Shown: positions 47,991 through 60,178 of the stretch, piece after piece
Numbering within the stretch: position 1 is the first letter of the stretch
How the letters are laid out: the number at the start of each line of letters is the position of its first letter
DNA from: Druceiella hillmani
Lineage: Eukaryota > Arthropoda > Insecta > Lepidoptera > Hepialidae
Reading direction: 5' to 3'
Length of the DNA stretch: 64,000 bases
Assembly: GCA_039881145.1 (NCBI GenBank)
Contig: JAYKKI010000095.1
Coordinates: 989,501-1,053,500, forward strand
Notes under the pieces: generated by a model
Seen by the model: only the letters and a program-made list of their open reading frames with translations
Database searches by the model: none
What the model was told of the DNA's origin: nothing
Position numbers and translations under genes: made by a program

Positions 47991-48878
47991 GATCAGTAAT
48001 GTTATTATCATTTTACTTTATTCATTGTTTGTCCAACTTAGTTAAATATAGCACCTTACACAGATAACTTGTAATTCATAATTGCAGCTTTATTTAATTG
48101 ATAAGTTAATAACAAGTATTATCCGTGTTCATTTTATGTCTTATTGTAAAAAAAATGTTTCACTTACTTCAATTAACATTGTCACATTTATATAATGTTG
48201 TATTTAGTTGGATGTATTTACTTTTCTTTGTTCTTTGTGGAAATGTTAGAACACAAACTTATTTCGTATTTAGTGTGCTTAGAATATTTCAAATAGTTTG
48301 TGTTTATTTTTTTTCCCTTTACATTAAATAAATAAAAACAAAAAAATATATTTTCGTGTTAAGAGAAATATTGTCTTAAACTCCTACAAAAATTAATTAT
48401 ATTTAAATCGGTTAACATTCAGGTAACAAAAACAAAAACAATTATTAGATCTGGACAAAAATATAATTTTTTCTGTCAATATTCAATTACTGATTTAAGA
48501 TTTATTAATAATTATAAGTGTTGCTATAAAAATAGAACATTTGATGAATTTCTCAAATATTGTTAATAATTTTGCACAAAAATATATATTATTTGATGGA
48601 AACATTATATGTTTGACGAATCACACTTCTCAAATGCTAACATTGATTTAATCAATGTTTCTATTTGATAAAAATTACATTGAATGAGCAACGGGAAAAA
48701 AAATACAAGAAAAATTAAACAATTAAAAGATGGTGTAGCACATGTTACAGGAGTCTAGCTGACATAACATAAAGACCATCCAATTTATGAAACTACTTTA
48801 CAACACATGAATTTTTTTATTTACAAATTTCTTGCAGATATTGAAGTATAAGCTTTATTTGATAATTCTCACTTTGCT

Positions 48879-48939
48879 GCAAGTGTTCTTTTGCTTCTTA
48901 TGATTATTATTATATCATAAGAAGCAAAAGAACACTTGC
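48879..48939. repeat. Perfect 26-bp hairpin
   Basis: GCAAGTGTTCTTTTGCTTCT.. (48879-48904) is followed after 9 bases by its exact reverse complement (48914-48939). The equivalent place in the other duplicate (about 32078-32105) has only the left arm, so the right arm arose after the duplication. Confidence 0.9.
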
Positions 48940-49807
48940 ATGATATTCAAATGTTAGTAAATATAATTTTAATTAAGTTTATAACGGATTTTTATCCAAA
49001 TCGTTAACCTCTCAAACGTATTTGGTAGACGATTTACGGGATTACCATTTACCCAGACATTTTGAAATTTAACTCTATATAATATTTTTAAAACTGATTT
49101 GTATAAGAATACTTTATGAAGAATACTACTTGATGAATTTGTTTTTGACGTAACAGTTTTCGTATTTTTTTTTGTTTTTAAGGTACATATTTTCATGATT
49201 AAATGATTTTAAAATTCGATCCTGATGTTTTTCCTGGTGATCGACCGAGGATCGATCCTTTGAATAAAAAAAACTTTATAATAATAATTTAAAATTAAAA
49301 TCTGTTTAAAAAAACAACTAGGTTTCAGCTAATCAGTAAAGATGAAATTACTCATGTGAGTGTCTAGATGTCTATATTTATAATGTTCTATCATTGTTCT
49401 ATAATCTGAATTTAGCCATTGACTCTGAATTAGGTGTTTTTTTTAATCTTTGAAAGTCGATTTCTGAAATAAGTGACCTTGCCATATTCGTCAAAACGTC
49501 AACACATTATAGGTAAGGCATTTACATTTTTAACGACTTTTTCAGCATTACAGATAAATAAAATAAACTCATTGCGAATTTTTTCACGTACTTTTTCTAA
49601 AAGTCCTATCGCTCAAAATTTTTAATTTTTTGATTGTTTTTATTTTTGACTTGTCTTTTGTTCTTAATACGATTACTGAAATGGTAATCGATGAAAAAAT
49701 AGGTTCACAATATGTTAATTTTAATTTTCAAAAGTATTTCCCTATCACCTTGGTGTTAGAGAGTGGATTAGTTGAAAGATTGAAAGAAAAATGGATTAGT
49801 TGAACGA

Positions 49808-49962
49808 AACCTAACCCCTTGTAAGATTCATCTTTGCTAATAATCCACACGGGGTTAGGTTTCGTTGTAATACAACGAAACCTAAGTCGTTATAAAGAAC
49901 TTAATGAAAGTAGAAATAATACTATATCACGTAGTTTCATTTAATTGTGAATAATAATTGTA
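49808..49962 (+). mobile_element. Hammerhead-bearing repeat, copy F (core replaced)
   Basis: The tail matches the family (GAAAGTAGAAATAATACTA, ATCACGTAGTTTCATTTAAT, TGTGAATAAT). The CTGAAGATG box is replaced by GGGGTTAGGTTTCGTTG, which is the inverse of nearby CGAAACCTAACCCC, giving nested palindromes. Part of the usual upstream word, CTTTGCTAATA, is still present at 49832. No ribozyme can form here. Confidence 0.75.
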
Positions 49963-50416
49963 GTAGCGACAACGGATATAAGTTTTTTAATAAAAAAATT
50001 CAATAAGTATTTCACTTGACGGAGGATACTTATATATTCATGAAACAGTTAATTTAGTTGTAGATGGCTGGTAACTAGTGTTTGGAGAAATTTGATGTTA
50101 TCTATCGTTCATAACGCAATGCTCCAATGTTTTGGTATTCGTAACTATTTACTGTTAGATAGTTCAAAGTTATTTGACTGGCTGTTATTGTTATTCGTCC
50201 AGATCACAGTTGTACAGAGTTCATTACACTAAATTTCACTCGTCGCACTTAAATTAATATCCTTGTAAAGTTCTCTATGACGTCGGATTAAAATGTTTAT
50301 TGTTTATGAGCTTTCACTCTATGAAGTATTTGAAAAGTTTTTCTAGTCCATAACGACATCAATAAAAAAAAGAAAGTAATATTGTTTTAATACTTTATTA
50401 AATATTGTATATTGTT

Positions 50417-50820
50417 TATATTCTACCTAATTTCTTTGTCGACATAATTCAGAATCTCATAGAGATGCATATTGCTTTGTTATGATAAGTGTAAAAATAG
50501 TGTTATAAGATAAATTATGCTATACATATTTTGTTACGTATTTAAACAGCTTTTATTATGGTTTATATAAATCACAAACTTATGTCCAATCTCTTTACAT
50601 ATTCTACCTAATTTCTTTGTTCATATAATTCAGAATCTCATGGAGACCCACATCATATTTTGAGTATAAGATAAGTTTAAAAAATAGTTTTATAAAATGA
50701 ATTATGCTACACGAATATCCTTACCCAATTAAACAAATTTCGTTAACATTTGCACTGCAAATCTGTCAGCGTACATCAAAATTATTATATAAATCACAAA
50801 GTTATGTCCAGTCTCAATAC
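50417..50820. repeat. Tandem duplication of a roughly 180-220-bp unit
   Basis: TATTCTACCTAATTTCTTTG with CATAATTCAGAATCTCAT starts both halves (50417 and 50598). AAATCACAAACTTATGTCC / AAATCACAAAGTTATGTCC closes them. The second half has an insertion of about 40 bases. Confidence 0.85.
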
Positions 50821-50824
50821 TTTT

Positions 50825-52560
50825 TTTATGATTATATCTAATATTTCAAATTAGACTTGAACTGTGTGGATATTCAAAAAATGCCGCACTTTGCAGCGCA
50901 GGTACAAGGTAAAAAACATTGCATCCCTCTTTATATAGCGTGAACAGTTTTACGATAATATTAAGCCAATAATAAATATTCACATCGAAGTTCATATATT
51001 TATTTCTGGCTATATTTTAATACATTTTACACCTAAATTTGAATAATTTGGTAATATCGCTTCTGGTTTCAATTAAACGTGTGAAAATGATTATCTAAAT
51101 TTTGAAGTCACTAGTACAAGTGTATATCGACGAGGATGATTACTGTGATTTTTAAATACATTTATCGCGCGCCAAAATATTAACCACAGTGATTGTAAGT
51201 ACGCCACTATATAATAAAGGGGCTTACATGAACAGAGTAATTATTTACTGGTTTTGATGCCCAATTGACATAATATTATATGTTCAAGAACAGTAAAACC
51301 ATCCTAAAATAAAAGCAATAATAGTTTTCAATATTCTATGCAACTACCTAATTACATGGTTAAAACCGTTGATGAAGCAAAACATAATATAGCTGGACTC
51401 GTCTTTCAACGATGTGCTTAACATAAGTGCTGAAAACAGATGTGAGATCAGGCAGGTGACATAAATCAAAATTTCGACTTCACATATCATGCTTGCATAA
51501 ATTATCAGGAAATTCACGACCAAAGGATTATGGATATATTTAGAAAGTAAATAAATGCGCAGGTGTATTAGAAGCGTATTCAGATTTAAGAAGATTATTA
51601 TAAAACATAAGAAGTCGAAATTTTGATTTATTTCTCGCATCTGTTTTTTGAACACTTATGTTAAGTAAAGGGATTAAATCCAGTGCGTATCCATTGACTC
51701 GTATCAAGTTGACCATTGATGCGTATCCATTGACTCGTATCAAGTTGACCAACTAGGCATTAAGTAGTGTTAGGCTTTTTAATTCGTTTATGAAAACAAA
51801 TACAAATGTCTTACTTCCGTGAGGTCATCAACGCGGAAATGTCCATCTTCCATTTCCATTTTCTGTCCATCCAATTGTAAAAAAGGCGTGAATTTTTCTC
51901 TATGGCAATTATCAATAGCAAAAGTTAATACGGAGGAAATTTCATTGTTCACTACAGAAAGAGCAAGAGATTAGAAAAGTAGGATAAATTTTGGAAAAAT
52001 TGTAAGTTTTTCTTTATTAATATCAGTACATTTTTAATTGTTTATTTGTCTCGATATCTATGACATATTTCTTAATTTTTTCGAGTTAAATTTTGAATAT
52101 GATTAATGACGAGGAATAATATTGAGAAAATTATTACTCATAATAGACTATATATTTTTAAGGTAATTTCTTTCAACTCTTCACCATATTTCCCGTAGAA
52201 TATTATTAGGATTACGATATTAGTAAGAGTTAAATTAATTTGTAATTGTATCTACTGTTCATTTTAACATTAGTATAGCTATTAGTTCCAAAATTAAATT
52301 ATTTGGATATTTATCGACCTTTGATACAAATAGGAATATTTTTATCGTCTGACATAGTTTGATTAATTGTCAGCCCATTTGTGAAACTCGTCCTAAATAT
52401 TCGAATAGGAAACATTGAATTGAAATAGGGGTCGAATCCTAGGCTATTATCCACCCTAAATCATTTTTTATTTAAACCTAATCTCTGAAATCAAATTCAA
52501 AAAAATCATCACGGTTAATTGACTACACAAAAGCATTTTTAAAAACTGTTATGTTTGACT
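50825..52560. other. AT-rich DNA with one small tandem repeat
   Basis: A 36-bp direct repeat TGCGTATCCATTGACTCGTA.. lies at 51684-51753 (two units). A minus-strand hydrophobic open frame at 51344-51655 has no recognised family and sits in AT-rich DNA where such frames arise by chance. Confidence 0.45.
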
Positions 52561-52569
52561 TATGTGGCG

Positions 52570-52815
52570 CTTAAGAGCAAGGACCAGTCGATACAAATGC
52601 ATTTCCCTTGAGGGAAGCTACCGAGCAACGCGAGACTCTTTATTTATCGTCCTCAGTATTAAGGTTGTAATGTACCGTCACGCGCTTGTATTATTCTTAG
52701 TCTTCGTCATTGTACGCTGATATTAGCTCAGGAGAAGTTTGTGTTTGCGCTCAGCTCTCTCCCCTTTATTGCGAGTGAAGGCACTGAGACTTGAGTTATC
52801 ACGACTTGGTGGAAT
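52570..52815. repeat. Unclassified dispersed repeat, copy 2
   Basis: Same orientation as 36060-36305; conserved runs are listed there. Substitutions and 1-2-base indels separate the copies. Confidence 0.85.
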
Positions 52816-52940
52816 AATTTTTTTTAATGTTATCCACGCCATATATTGGGTTAGTGCAGTTGATGTCCAGTCAAATAAAGTTACATTTTAATATTAGCCA
52901 ATTTAAAATGGAGTTTAAGGAAAGAATTTCATCTTTGTTT

Positions 52941-53030
52941 TTCTATCATATTTCTTGAAGTTTCTTGAAGTTCTATCATATTTCTTGAAGTTTCTTGAAG
53001 TTCTATCATATTTCTTGCTTGAAGCCGCTT
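52941..53030. repeat. 30-bp tandem repeat, about three units
   Basis: TTCTATCATATTTCTTGAAG followed by TTTCTTGAAG, exact in the first two units and altered in the third. The unit contains an internal 10-bp repeat. Confidence 0.9.
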
Positions 53031-53449
53031 GACGTAGAAATTGGAAATTTGGCATAGTAATAATAAAGTATGTATCTCAATGACCGATATTTAAAAATTT
53101 GTTGATTCAAATTTTAGAGAAATTGGTGTTCAAATTAAATAATATAATAATTTGTAATATTCAATCTCTAGCGTTGGCGTATAATTTAGGGGCGCATCGG
53201 TCTCAAAAGTATTTTTCTTTTTGTAATTTTACATATTTTCCAGTAATATCTTCAGAGATTCACTGGAAAATATACCAAACAATATGTCCAATTAACCTTA
53301 TTTCCGAAATTACTGAACTTGAAATTATGAAAAACGGAAGTTTCAGATGTCTACGCAAAGGATTTAATATATTCGAATTTTTGAGGTATTCAGGATAATA
53401 TTTGTATGTTACTTTACTTAATTATATTAGATAATATAAAATATTTCTT

Positions 53450-53560
53450 GCACTAGGAAGTCCATATAAGTGGTAACTTATGATACGTAAAACGATTTCA
53501 CTTCAAACGAAATACGAAATCCTCGAGACACGAATTAAACTCGCATTTAACCGGTTTCTA
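53450..53560 (+). repeat. 3' end of a dispersed lepidopteran-type repeat
   Basis: AGGAAGTCCATATAAGTGG, AACTTATGATACGTAAAACG, then GAAATCCTCGAGACACG and ATTAAACTCGCATTTAACCGG, the terminal landmark of the group. Matches 5985-6070 in reverse. Confidence 0.55.
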
Positions 53561-54059
53561 TGGAAGTTTTTTACTGTTGCTTCTTTCATGAACTTTTTTA
53601 AATACTGTGATTTTTATTTATAATTTCTAGAGTCAATTTATAATTTTTAGGATTTTTTTTTTATTTTTCCATGCGATATTCGTTATAAAATGTTTCGTAT
53701 GCCAGATTCGTGGACGAGCGATTTCATATATTTTCACCGTATTTGAACCAAATTATATTAATCAAAATCATTACGCTCTTAGAAACTTATAACATTACGG
53801 GTAACATTCATAATTGATAGCTTTCATAATTAATTTATTCGTAATCTGTTGAACAATTATTTTGTTTCTCTTAATTTTCAACCGAAATGATAAAACTAAT
53901 ATTGCGGTGACACTAAAATTACACTAGTGGGAAGATCGAGTGCGTGAATGTGTATATGCTATGCTACTGTACTATGACCAATGTGTATATGCCTACTGTA
54001 TGTGTCTACAGTACTATTACAGAAATACTCTTGGTTTATTTTTGCTCTTTTACAGAACT

Positions 54060-54434
54060 TATAATAAAATTAACATAAAGAACCACTTAAAATCACATAT
54101 ATTTAATCAGTGTGTACTACCGGTCCTCAGTTACGGAACCGTAACTTGGCTAACAACAAAAGCCGTCCTGCAAAAGCTTCTTGTTACTCAAAGGGTGATT
54201 GAAATAAAGTTGGTGGGAATCTCCTTAAAAGATCGCAAAACAAATAAGTGGCTTCGGAGAAAAACCAAAGTAGCTGACATTACAAAGAGAGTGGTTAAAC
54301 TTATGTGGCAGCAAATTTTCTTAGAGTGGAGACCTTGAGAGTACAAAAGACCAGTATCGGATCAAGACAGCCCAAAACAGCACCGAGTGGTGTAAGGAGG
54401 CCTACACTAAAATGGTTGAGAATAGCTTATTATG

Positions 54435-54440
<6 letters not shown>
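54060..54440 (+). pseudogene. Non-LTR retrotransposon RT C-terminal fragment
   Basis: An open frame reads HIFNQCVLPVLSYGTVTW, then KLLVTQRVIEIKLVGISLKD, RRKTKVADITKRVVKLMW and FLEWRP. These are the conserved blocks downstream of the polymerase in insect LINEs (usually VLTYGSETW, RVTQRAMERSMLGVSLRD, R..TKV.D...R...LKW). The AGHVAR segment normally between LKWQ and EWRP is deleted. The first 40 codons of the open frame (from 53940) are probably unrelated. The element ends in a (TA)n tract, which may be its 3' tail. Confidence 0.85.

Positions 54441-54482
<42 letters not shown>
54436..54482. repeat. (TA)n microsatellite at a LINE 3' end
   Basis: Alternating TA directly after the LINE fragment. 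Confidence 0.9.
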
Positions 54483-54485
<3 letters not shown>

Positions 54486-54889
54486 ACACACATACGTTTA
54501 TAAATTCTATTAATAATAATAATAATAGTTTACATGTTTAAGTTGCGTTGTTAATTTTTACATCCTCACGTGTCTTGGTAGCCACCGACGTGTTTGTGAA
54601 TTAAATATTAAATCAAAATAATACATATTAAAATATAATATCACCGAAAACTCTAGATGCACATTCCGACAAGAAATATAAAAACAAATGAGAGGTACTA
54701 TATAGTCTAAAATTTTGTTTTAAATTTTTCTCTTACAATACGGAAGTTTTGAAATTTTCATTTAGTTACATATAAAAATAGTTTTATGGAAAAAATGTTG
54801 TTTTCCTATCATTCCAATTAATTAACAGTTTCACGTAATTGTTAAAAATTGATACTATATCAGAATTCAACACCCCAAACTTACTTGTA

Positions 54890-55590
54890 ATAGATACCTT
54901 CACACAAATTGTTATTAATAAGATAAATTTTGCACATTTATTTTATCGTAAACATCATGTACTAATTTACCCCAATGCCCCTTGTTTAATTTAACATTTA
55001 TTGAGTTATAATTTTACGTTTCATTTTTCATACTTCGTGTTTTTTAAAGTTATAAATGCAAAAGTCAATGGGAAATTAATTGAAGCCGATGACAATGCAG
55101 AAGAAATTTAATAGATAACTTCACACAAATTACAAATGCAATACAAATTGTTATTAATAAGGTCAATTTTGCACTTATTTTATCGTAACCATCATGTACT
55201 AATTTATCCCCATGCTCCTTGTTTAATTTAACATTTATTCAGTTATAATTTTACGTTTCATTTTTCATACTTCGTGTTTTTTAAAGTTATAAATGCAAAA
55301 GTCAATGGAAAATTAATTGAAGCCGATGACAATGCAGAAGAAATTTAATAGATAACTTCACACAAATTACAAATGCAATACAAATTGTTATTAATAAGGT
55401 AAATTTTGCACTTATTTTATCGTAACCATCATGTACTAATTTATCCCCATGGTCTTTGTTTAATTTAACATTTATATAGTTATAATTTTACCTTTCATTT
55501 TTCACACTTCGCGTCTTATAAAGTACAAATGCAAGTCAATGGAAAATTAATTGAAGCCGATGTTAATGCAGAAGAATGTCACGTAAACGA
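54890..55590. repeat. Tandem array, about 2.9 units of 247 bp
   Basis: TTCACACAAATT starts units at about 54898, 55120 and 55367. Each holds TTGTTATTAATAAG, TTTTATCGTAA.CATCATGTAC, CCTTGTTTAATTTAACATTT, TTCATTTTTCATACTTCGTG and AATTGAAGCCGATGACAATG. The first unit lacks about 26 bases; the third is the most diverged. No shared open frame. Confidence 0.95.
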
Positions 55591-55599
55591 TAAAGAGAT

Positions 55600-58030
55600 T
55601 TTAAACAACTTAGACTTAGAACATCTATTTGCGATAGTGGTTAAGTTCCGTTAATATTATCTTAGTAATCATTAGTAAATACATAAGTGAAACTTTTTAC
55701 TTTACTCTAATACCATATTTCCTTAAGTGAAAAAAAGTTACCATTTCTTCTTACGTGGATGCACTCCTTAATTCTTTCATTCACTTACCCAGTCATTCAT
55801 TTATTTATCAGAATTGAGTTGGCGAGTGTGACAACTTGTCATCGAAACTCAACGTTTGAACCAAGGTTCATGGGGGTTCACAGCTTTAAAAGTGGCTGAG
55901 ATCCAGATGTTATCATGGTCATCATCAAACTTTCAAAATACGAGGGTAGAAAGCGTCCATTAAAATTGCATGTTTGATCTCAAACTTGTAACTAATAGCG
56001 GTAATAGTGACTAGGATTCCTACATTAACTCTGATAAAAGCTCAAGATCCTGAAAAACCGTTTTCCAGCAAACACGAAAAAATATTATTTCCATAACTAT
56101 ACAACTAAAGGTTTTAAACGTGTAAGACCTTTCTTTTTGTATCGAGGATTATAAATCAGTTTCGGCGAGATTAATTTGAAGGGCGATATATGAAATTTAA
56201 AGGCACTGAAAGTAATTTTTTTGAAATACAACTCAAATTTGTGACATTTTCTGATAGGTTTGTCTAGCAACTTTTTAATGTTAATGTACTTGGAATAACC
56301 CTTTCTTTTTAATGTTTTCAATTAAGTTGAAATTTTAGAGAAATCAGATGAATTTAAATTATTGACAACCTTTTTAATTCAAGTATTTATAGTAAATGAA
56401 AAAATGAATGGAAGTATGTTTTCTTTACCATTAACCGTGTATTTGTGAATATAAAGCTGTCTACACATATACGTACCAACATATCAATAACAATTCCTAC
56501 TCTTTATTTGACCGTAGTCATTACTCCAGGTTTTCTTGGGTCCCGTGCATGGTATGTATATATACATAATATAGCCATTGATTTATGCTTTTTTATATTT
56601 TATTATATAGTTACCTAGCCACCTACTAATATCTTAGTTGCCTCATGTTTTTGCATGTACGTGTAATTGTCTATTACTTTACTTAGTTACTTTCTGGCTT
56701 ATGTCAAGAGAAATGAAAGAAACGTAAAATAGATAAGTTTACTCGTCATCACTGAGAAGTTTCTGTAATCATCTACCAACTTTATTATGAGACTCTTGTC
56801 ACTACTTAGGAGCAACAGACTCATCAAGATAAGTCAAATTAGCCTAATCTCGATGAAGTTATTCTTCACCGTTGAAAAACTTTTTAATCTCTTTTCATTC
56901 CATGATGAGATACTGGCTAACATCTGTAACTACAGAACTTATAAATAGATTTCAAATGAGCTTAAATTAGGCATCAAATTGCGAAAAGAGAATTTGTACT
57001 CTTATCAATAAAGGATTTCTTTAAGATTTGTTGATAGTCAATATTTAAGATGGACCTATTCTTGAAACTTAAAAGTAACAAGAAAATTGGTCAATATTTC
57101 TTTGAGTTACAGCTGTATACATTAAAAATACTTAAGCGTTGAATTGAGAACCTCGTCTTTCTTTAAGTCTATTATAAATATAGCTCCCTATTTTCGGGTA
57201 TTTTCTATTATTACCTCTGTAGTTACAGGCTTTCAAGGATCTCTTTTGAATAAATTTTCCAATGAAATTTACTATTTTCATTTTGATAAACATATTTGCG
57301 TCTTTGCATCGATACAATTATAAACAAAACTAAAGTGTACTTGAAAGTTACTGTGAATTTTATAGGCATTTCAGAGAATATTATCGTTTGAATTACTTTG
57401 GTAGTGCCATTTTGTGGCTTACAATAATTAAACATTGTACGTATTTTTGGGGAGTGAAATATTAAGTCCTAAATATATTTCTCATAAATATATTTAGGAT
57501 CTCATGATTTAATTAAAGCCATAATGTCGGTCGATTAGTCTCACAATATCTCAATTTTTATATAAATAATATGTTAACAAGCATACAAATCTGCAAGTGG
57601 ATATACAGAGGTACCTGTTAATATATAATACAATATATTGTTTATTTAAATATAAATAGTAAGAAATTTAAGCTTTTCTCATAGTGTGGGATATAAACGG
57701 ATAGGTGTTTTATTATCAAATCTGTTTGCGAAGTATTAAACTGTCTCTATAAAGTGACAGGCAATGTGTGACACTTAATAGTCTTCTTTAAATTTTGTTG
57801 GTTGCGTCGCTTTATTTAAATATAAAAAAATACAAAAAAACCAATCCCTGAATTCGTTCAGAAGTTTGGAAAACCATAGTTGCAAATTAGGGGAATCGAG
57901 CGGACAAACGTTACACGCCACTTTGAAGGTTAATATTTAGTAAACAGTGCTTAAAAATTATGAATGAATTATTAATTTAATTTTCAAAGAGGTAGCCAAA
58001 TAAACTCCATTCATTTATATCCACTTATCA
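55600..58030. other. AT-rich DNA, nothing recognised
   Basis: Only a 13-bp perfect inverted repeat (CCTAAATATATTT, 57468-57498) was noted. The minus-strand open frames near 56100-56320 and 57130-57435 show no family features. Confidence 0.5.
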
Positions 58031-58038
58031 TGTGTTCA

Positions 58039-58039
<1 letters not shown>

Positions 58040-58134
<95 letters not shown>
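58040..58134. repeat. (TA)n microsatellite
   Basis: Alternating TA with one AC interruption; the open frame through it is an artefact. Confidence 0.95.
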
Positions 58135-58135
<1 letters not shown>

Positions 58136-58139
58136 TAAA

Positions 58140-59085
58140 TTTCTCAAACGCCACTAACATGACACTTCAATCATTTCTAAACTCTCGGAGTATTTGCGGT
58201 GCATATTGCGTTGGTCAAAACTTTTTTCTGCAGATAAATTTGATCCGTAGAAGTTAAGGAAAGTTACTAAAAAATTTAATTTGTTAAGGGTAAAGACCGT
58301 TTTCTACGAAAAACTTTAAGAATTTAGCAGGAAAATTATATATATTTTTTTAATTAAAATGCATAATAAAAGTAAGATGTTTATAATGTATTTCATATAA
58401 TATATGCATAAAGGCTGGCACAGATTTTATTGTAGACTTTTTGAGAAAATATTATTGTTATGTATTGTTTCCACCTACTTATGTAATATTTAACATATTT
58501 AAACAGCGCACGCTGAGATATTTTTCTGACGAATGCTTTTTTAAAATTTCCTCAACATTCATTGCCACAGAATGGATAATGTTATCAAGATATTTAAAAA
58601 ATATATAAACGCGCATTCTCCGCCAATTTGTCTACTGATTAATGTAAACGACAACAAAAGCTATACAATAGTTACTGAGAAAATCACGTACACAGAAGCA
58701 AGCGGGCAACTCTGTTATATAATATATTGATAAATAAAACTTACATTCATATAGCGATTGTTAATTTAAAAAAAAAATCTCTATTATATAAAGATATGTG
58801 TAACTGTAAATAATATATATACAGTACCATTATTAAGCTATACATTTATGTGACAAACAACTTTGTGATGTCTGTTCAAGCAGATAGAATAAAAATACGA
58901 ATAGATATCGTCAAAAACAAAAGTAAATGTAAACAATTGTAAATCCGATATAACTATAAATTTTGGTTTATCTCTATTATTAGTCATGATAACTTAACAT
59001 CAATTCACACGACCAGAGATCATTGGTTTAGGTCCACTTAAAAATAAGAAACAAAATTATTTAGAGTGTATAAAAATAATTATTT
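58140..59085. other. AT-rich DNA, nothing recognised
   Basis: No supported feature. Confidence 0.5.
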
Positions 59086-59088
59086 CAG

Positions 59089-59243
59089 TATAGCATTGAA
59101 TACGACAAAACAAACTCAAACGATACCTGCATATTAATCCCGTCTTAAAGCAATATATAGGAAGTTACGAAGCTACGAGTGAACTTCCTGCAAAGAAAGT
59201 GTCAAACGAAGGTCGTTTGAAATATTTTTCATACAATGTACAG
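59089..59243 (+). other. Possible non-coding or 5' exon between strong splice signals
   Basis: AATAATTATTTCAG ends at 59088 (acceptor-like) and CAG|GTAAGT stands at 59241-59249, an exact donor consensus. The 155 bases between are more complex than the flanks (GAAGTTACGAAGCTACGAG, CAAACGAAGGTCGTTTG). One frame is open for the last 47 codons up to the donor but has no ATG and a TGA near the acceptor side. If transcribed it is more likely an untranslated exon than a coding one. Confidence 0.27.
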
Positions 59244-59249
59244 GTAAGT

Positions 59250-60000
59250 ATAATGAAGTCGGGAAGTCGTTATTGTTTTATCCATGTTAGACAGAAAACC
59301 ATTAAGTTCAAACACGTGAACTTCGTGGTTTCCTTACACGAAAATTTTAATAAATTATAATATTTGTATATTTTAGAAACTGTAGTTTAAATGGGTTTTA
59401 AATTTACAAGATAATGTAAAATTATTAAATTTAATTTTCAACAAAATTTTGATAATTAAACACATTATATGAACATTAAATACGAATTCATCGAAATCAG
59501 AGTCCGATGTATTTTTACCAAATTACACCCCCTGTTCCCTTGTCTAAGAAATAACACTTTACCACTGTGTAGTGATTTGGGTAATTAAGACAATGTACCC
59601 TTCGTACCATCCATCAGTGAGCAAGGTTAGCAGGTCAGCAAATGTAAGTAGATCTCCATCGGCAGTTTATGATAATTGCTATATGAGAATGATTGGATTG
59701 AAACTTACTGATTACTTTTGCATAAAATTTATGAGGATTTTGAAAAAAACTATTAATATTATTCAAAAGGGATTTCTTTATTACAATATGATACAATTAG
59801 TGTTTTTCACATTAGAAGTGTTTTTCACATTAGTAAGACTCAAATTATACTCATTTAATAAGTGAAATGAATAATGAAGTTTAAAATGCGCAGCCACAGT
59901 TCGAGTTGCAGTTTGCAATTGTTGAAAATTGTAGGCCTATTAAAGTTTTATACCATTTTAAAATTTGGCCTTATATTCTTCATCAATAAGGTGTATATTA
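59250..60000. other. AT-rich DNA, nothing recognised
   Basis: A plus-strand 97-codon frame at 59572-59865 shows no family features; an 18-bp direct repeat AAGTGTTTTTCACATTAG-like lies near 59800-59835. Confidence 0.45.
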
Positions 60001-60024
60001 AAAAAGAAATATTACCTAATTTAC

Positions 60025-60178
60025 CAACAACTTCGTCTGCATAAACATTGTCATTATTGTCGTTATATAAACATTCTGCTCTACAATTTTCACTTAGCGT
60101 TATCTCGTATTTTATTCGGAGTATGCCATTTAAAATAAGAGATTTGGCCGGAGTGCTGATTTTTATACGAAACGACAT
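60025..60178 (-). CDS. Possible 5' coding exon (hypothetical)
   Basis: On the minus strand GGTGGATGTCG gives a start in reasonable context. The frame MSFRIKISTPAKSLILNGIL.. runs 51 codons to GTTGTTG|GTAAAT, a donor-like site at 60024. The remainder of the open frame beyond the donor is AT-rich. Codon use up to the donor is balanced and includes acidic and polar residues (NDNNDNVYADEVV). No family recognised and no second exon found; chance cannot be excluded. Confidence 0.2.

Larger units (their letters stand above)
48390..50350. repeat. Copy 2 of the large direct duplication
   Basis: Colinear with 31600-33400 (anchors in that entry). This copy carries two later changes that copy 1 lacks: a new 26-bp palindrome at 48879-48939 and an inserted hammerhead-family element at about 49810-49962. 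Confidence 0.85.

Noticed and set aside
51344..51655. Hydrophobic minus-strand frame as a chemoreceptor fragment
   Set aside because: Hydrophobic runs arise readily from AT-rich codons; I see no family signature such as a C-terminal TYhhhhhQF motif.
53099..53398. 99-codon frame before the LINE fragment
   Set aside because: No motif of LINE or host proteins; AT-driven residues.
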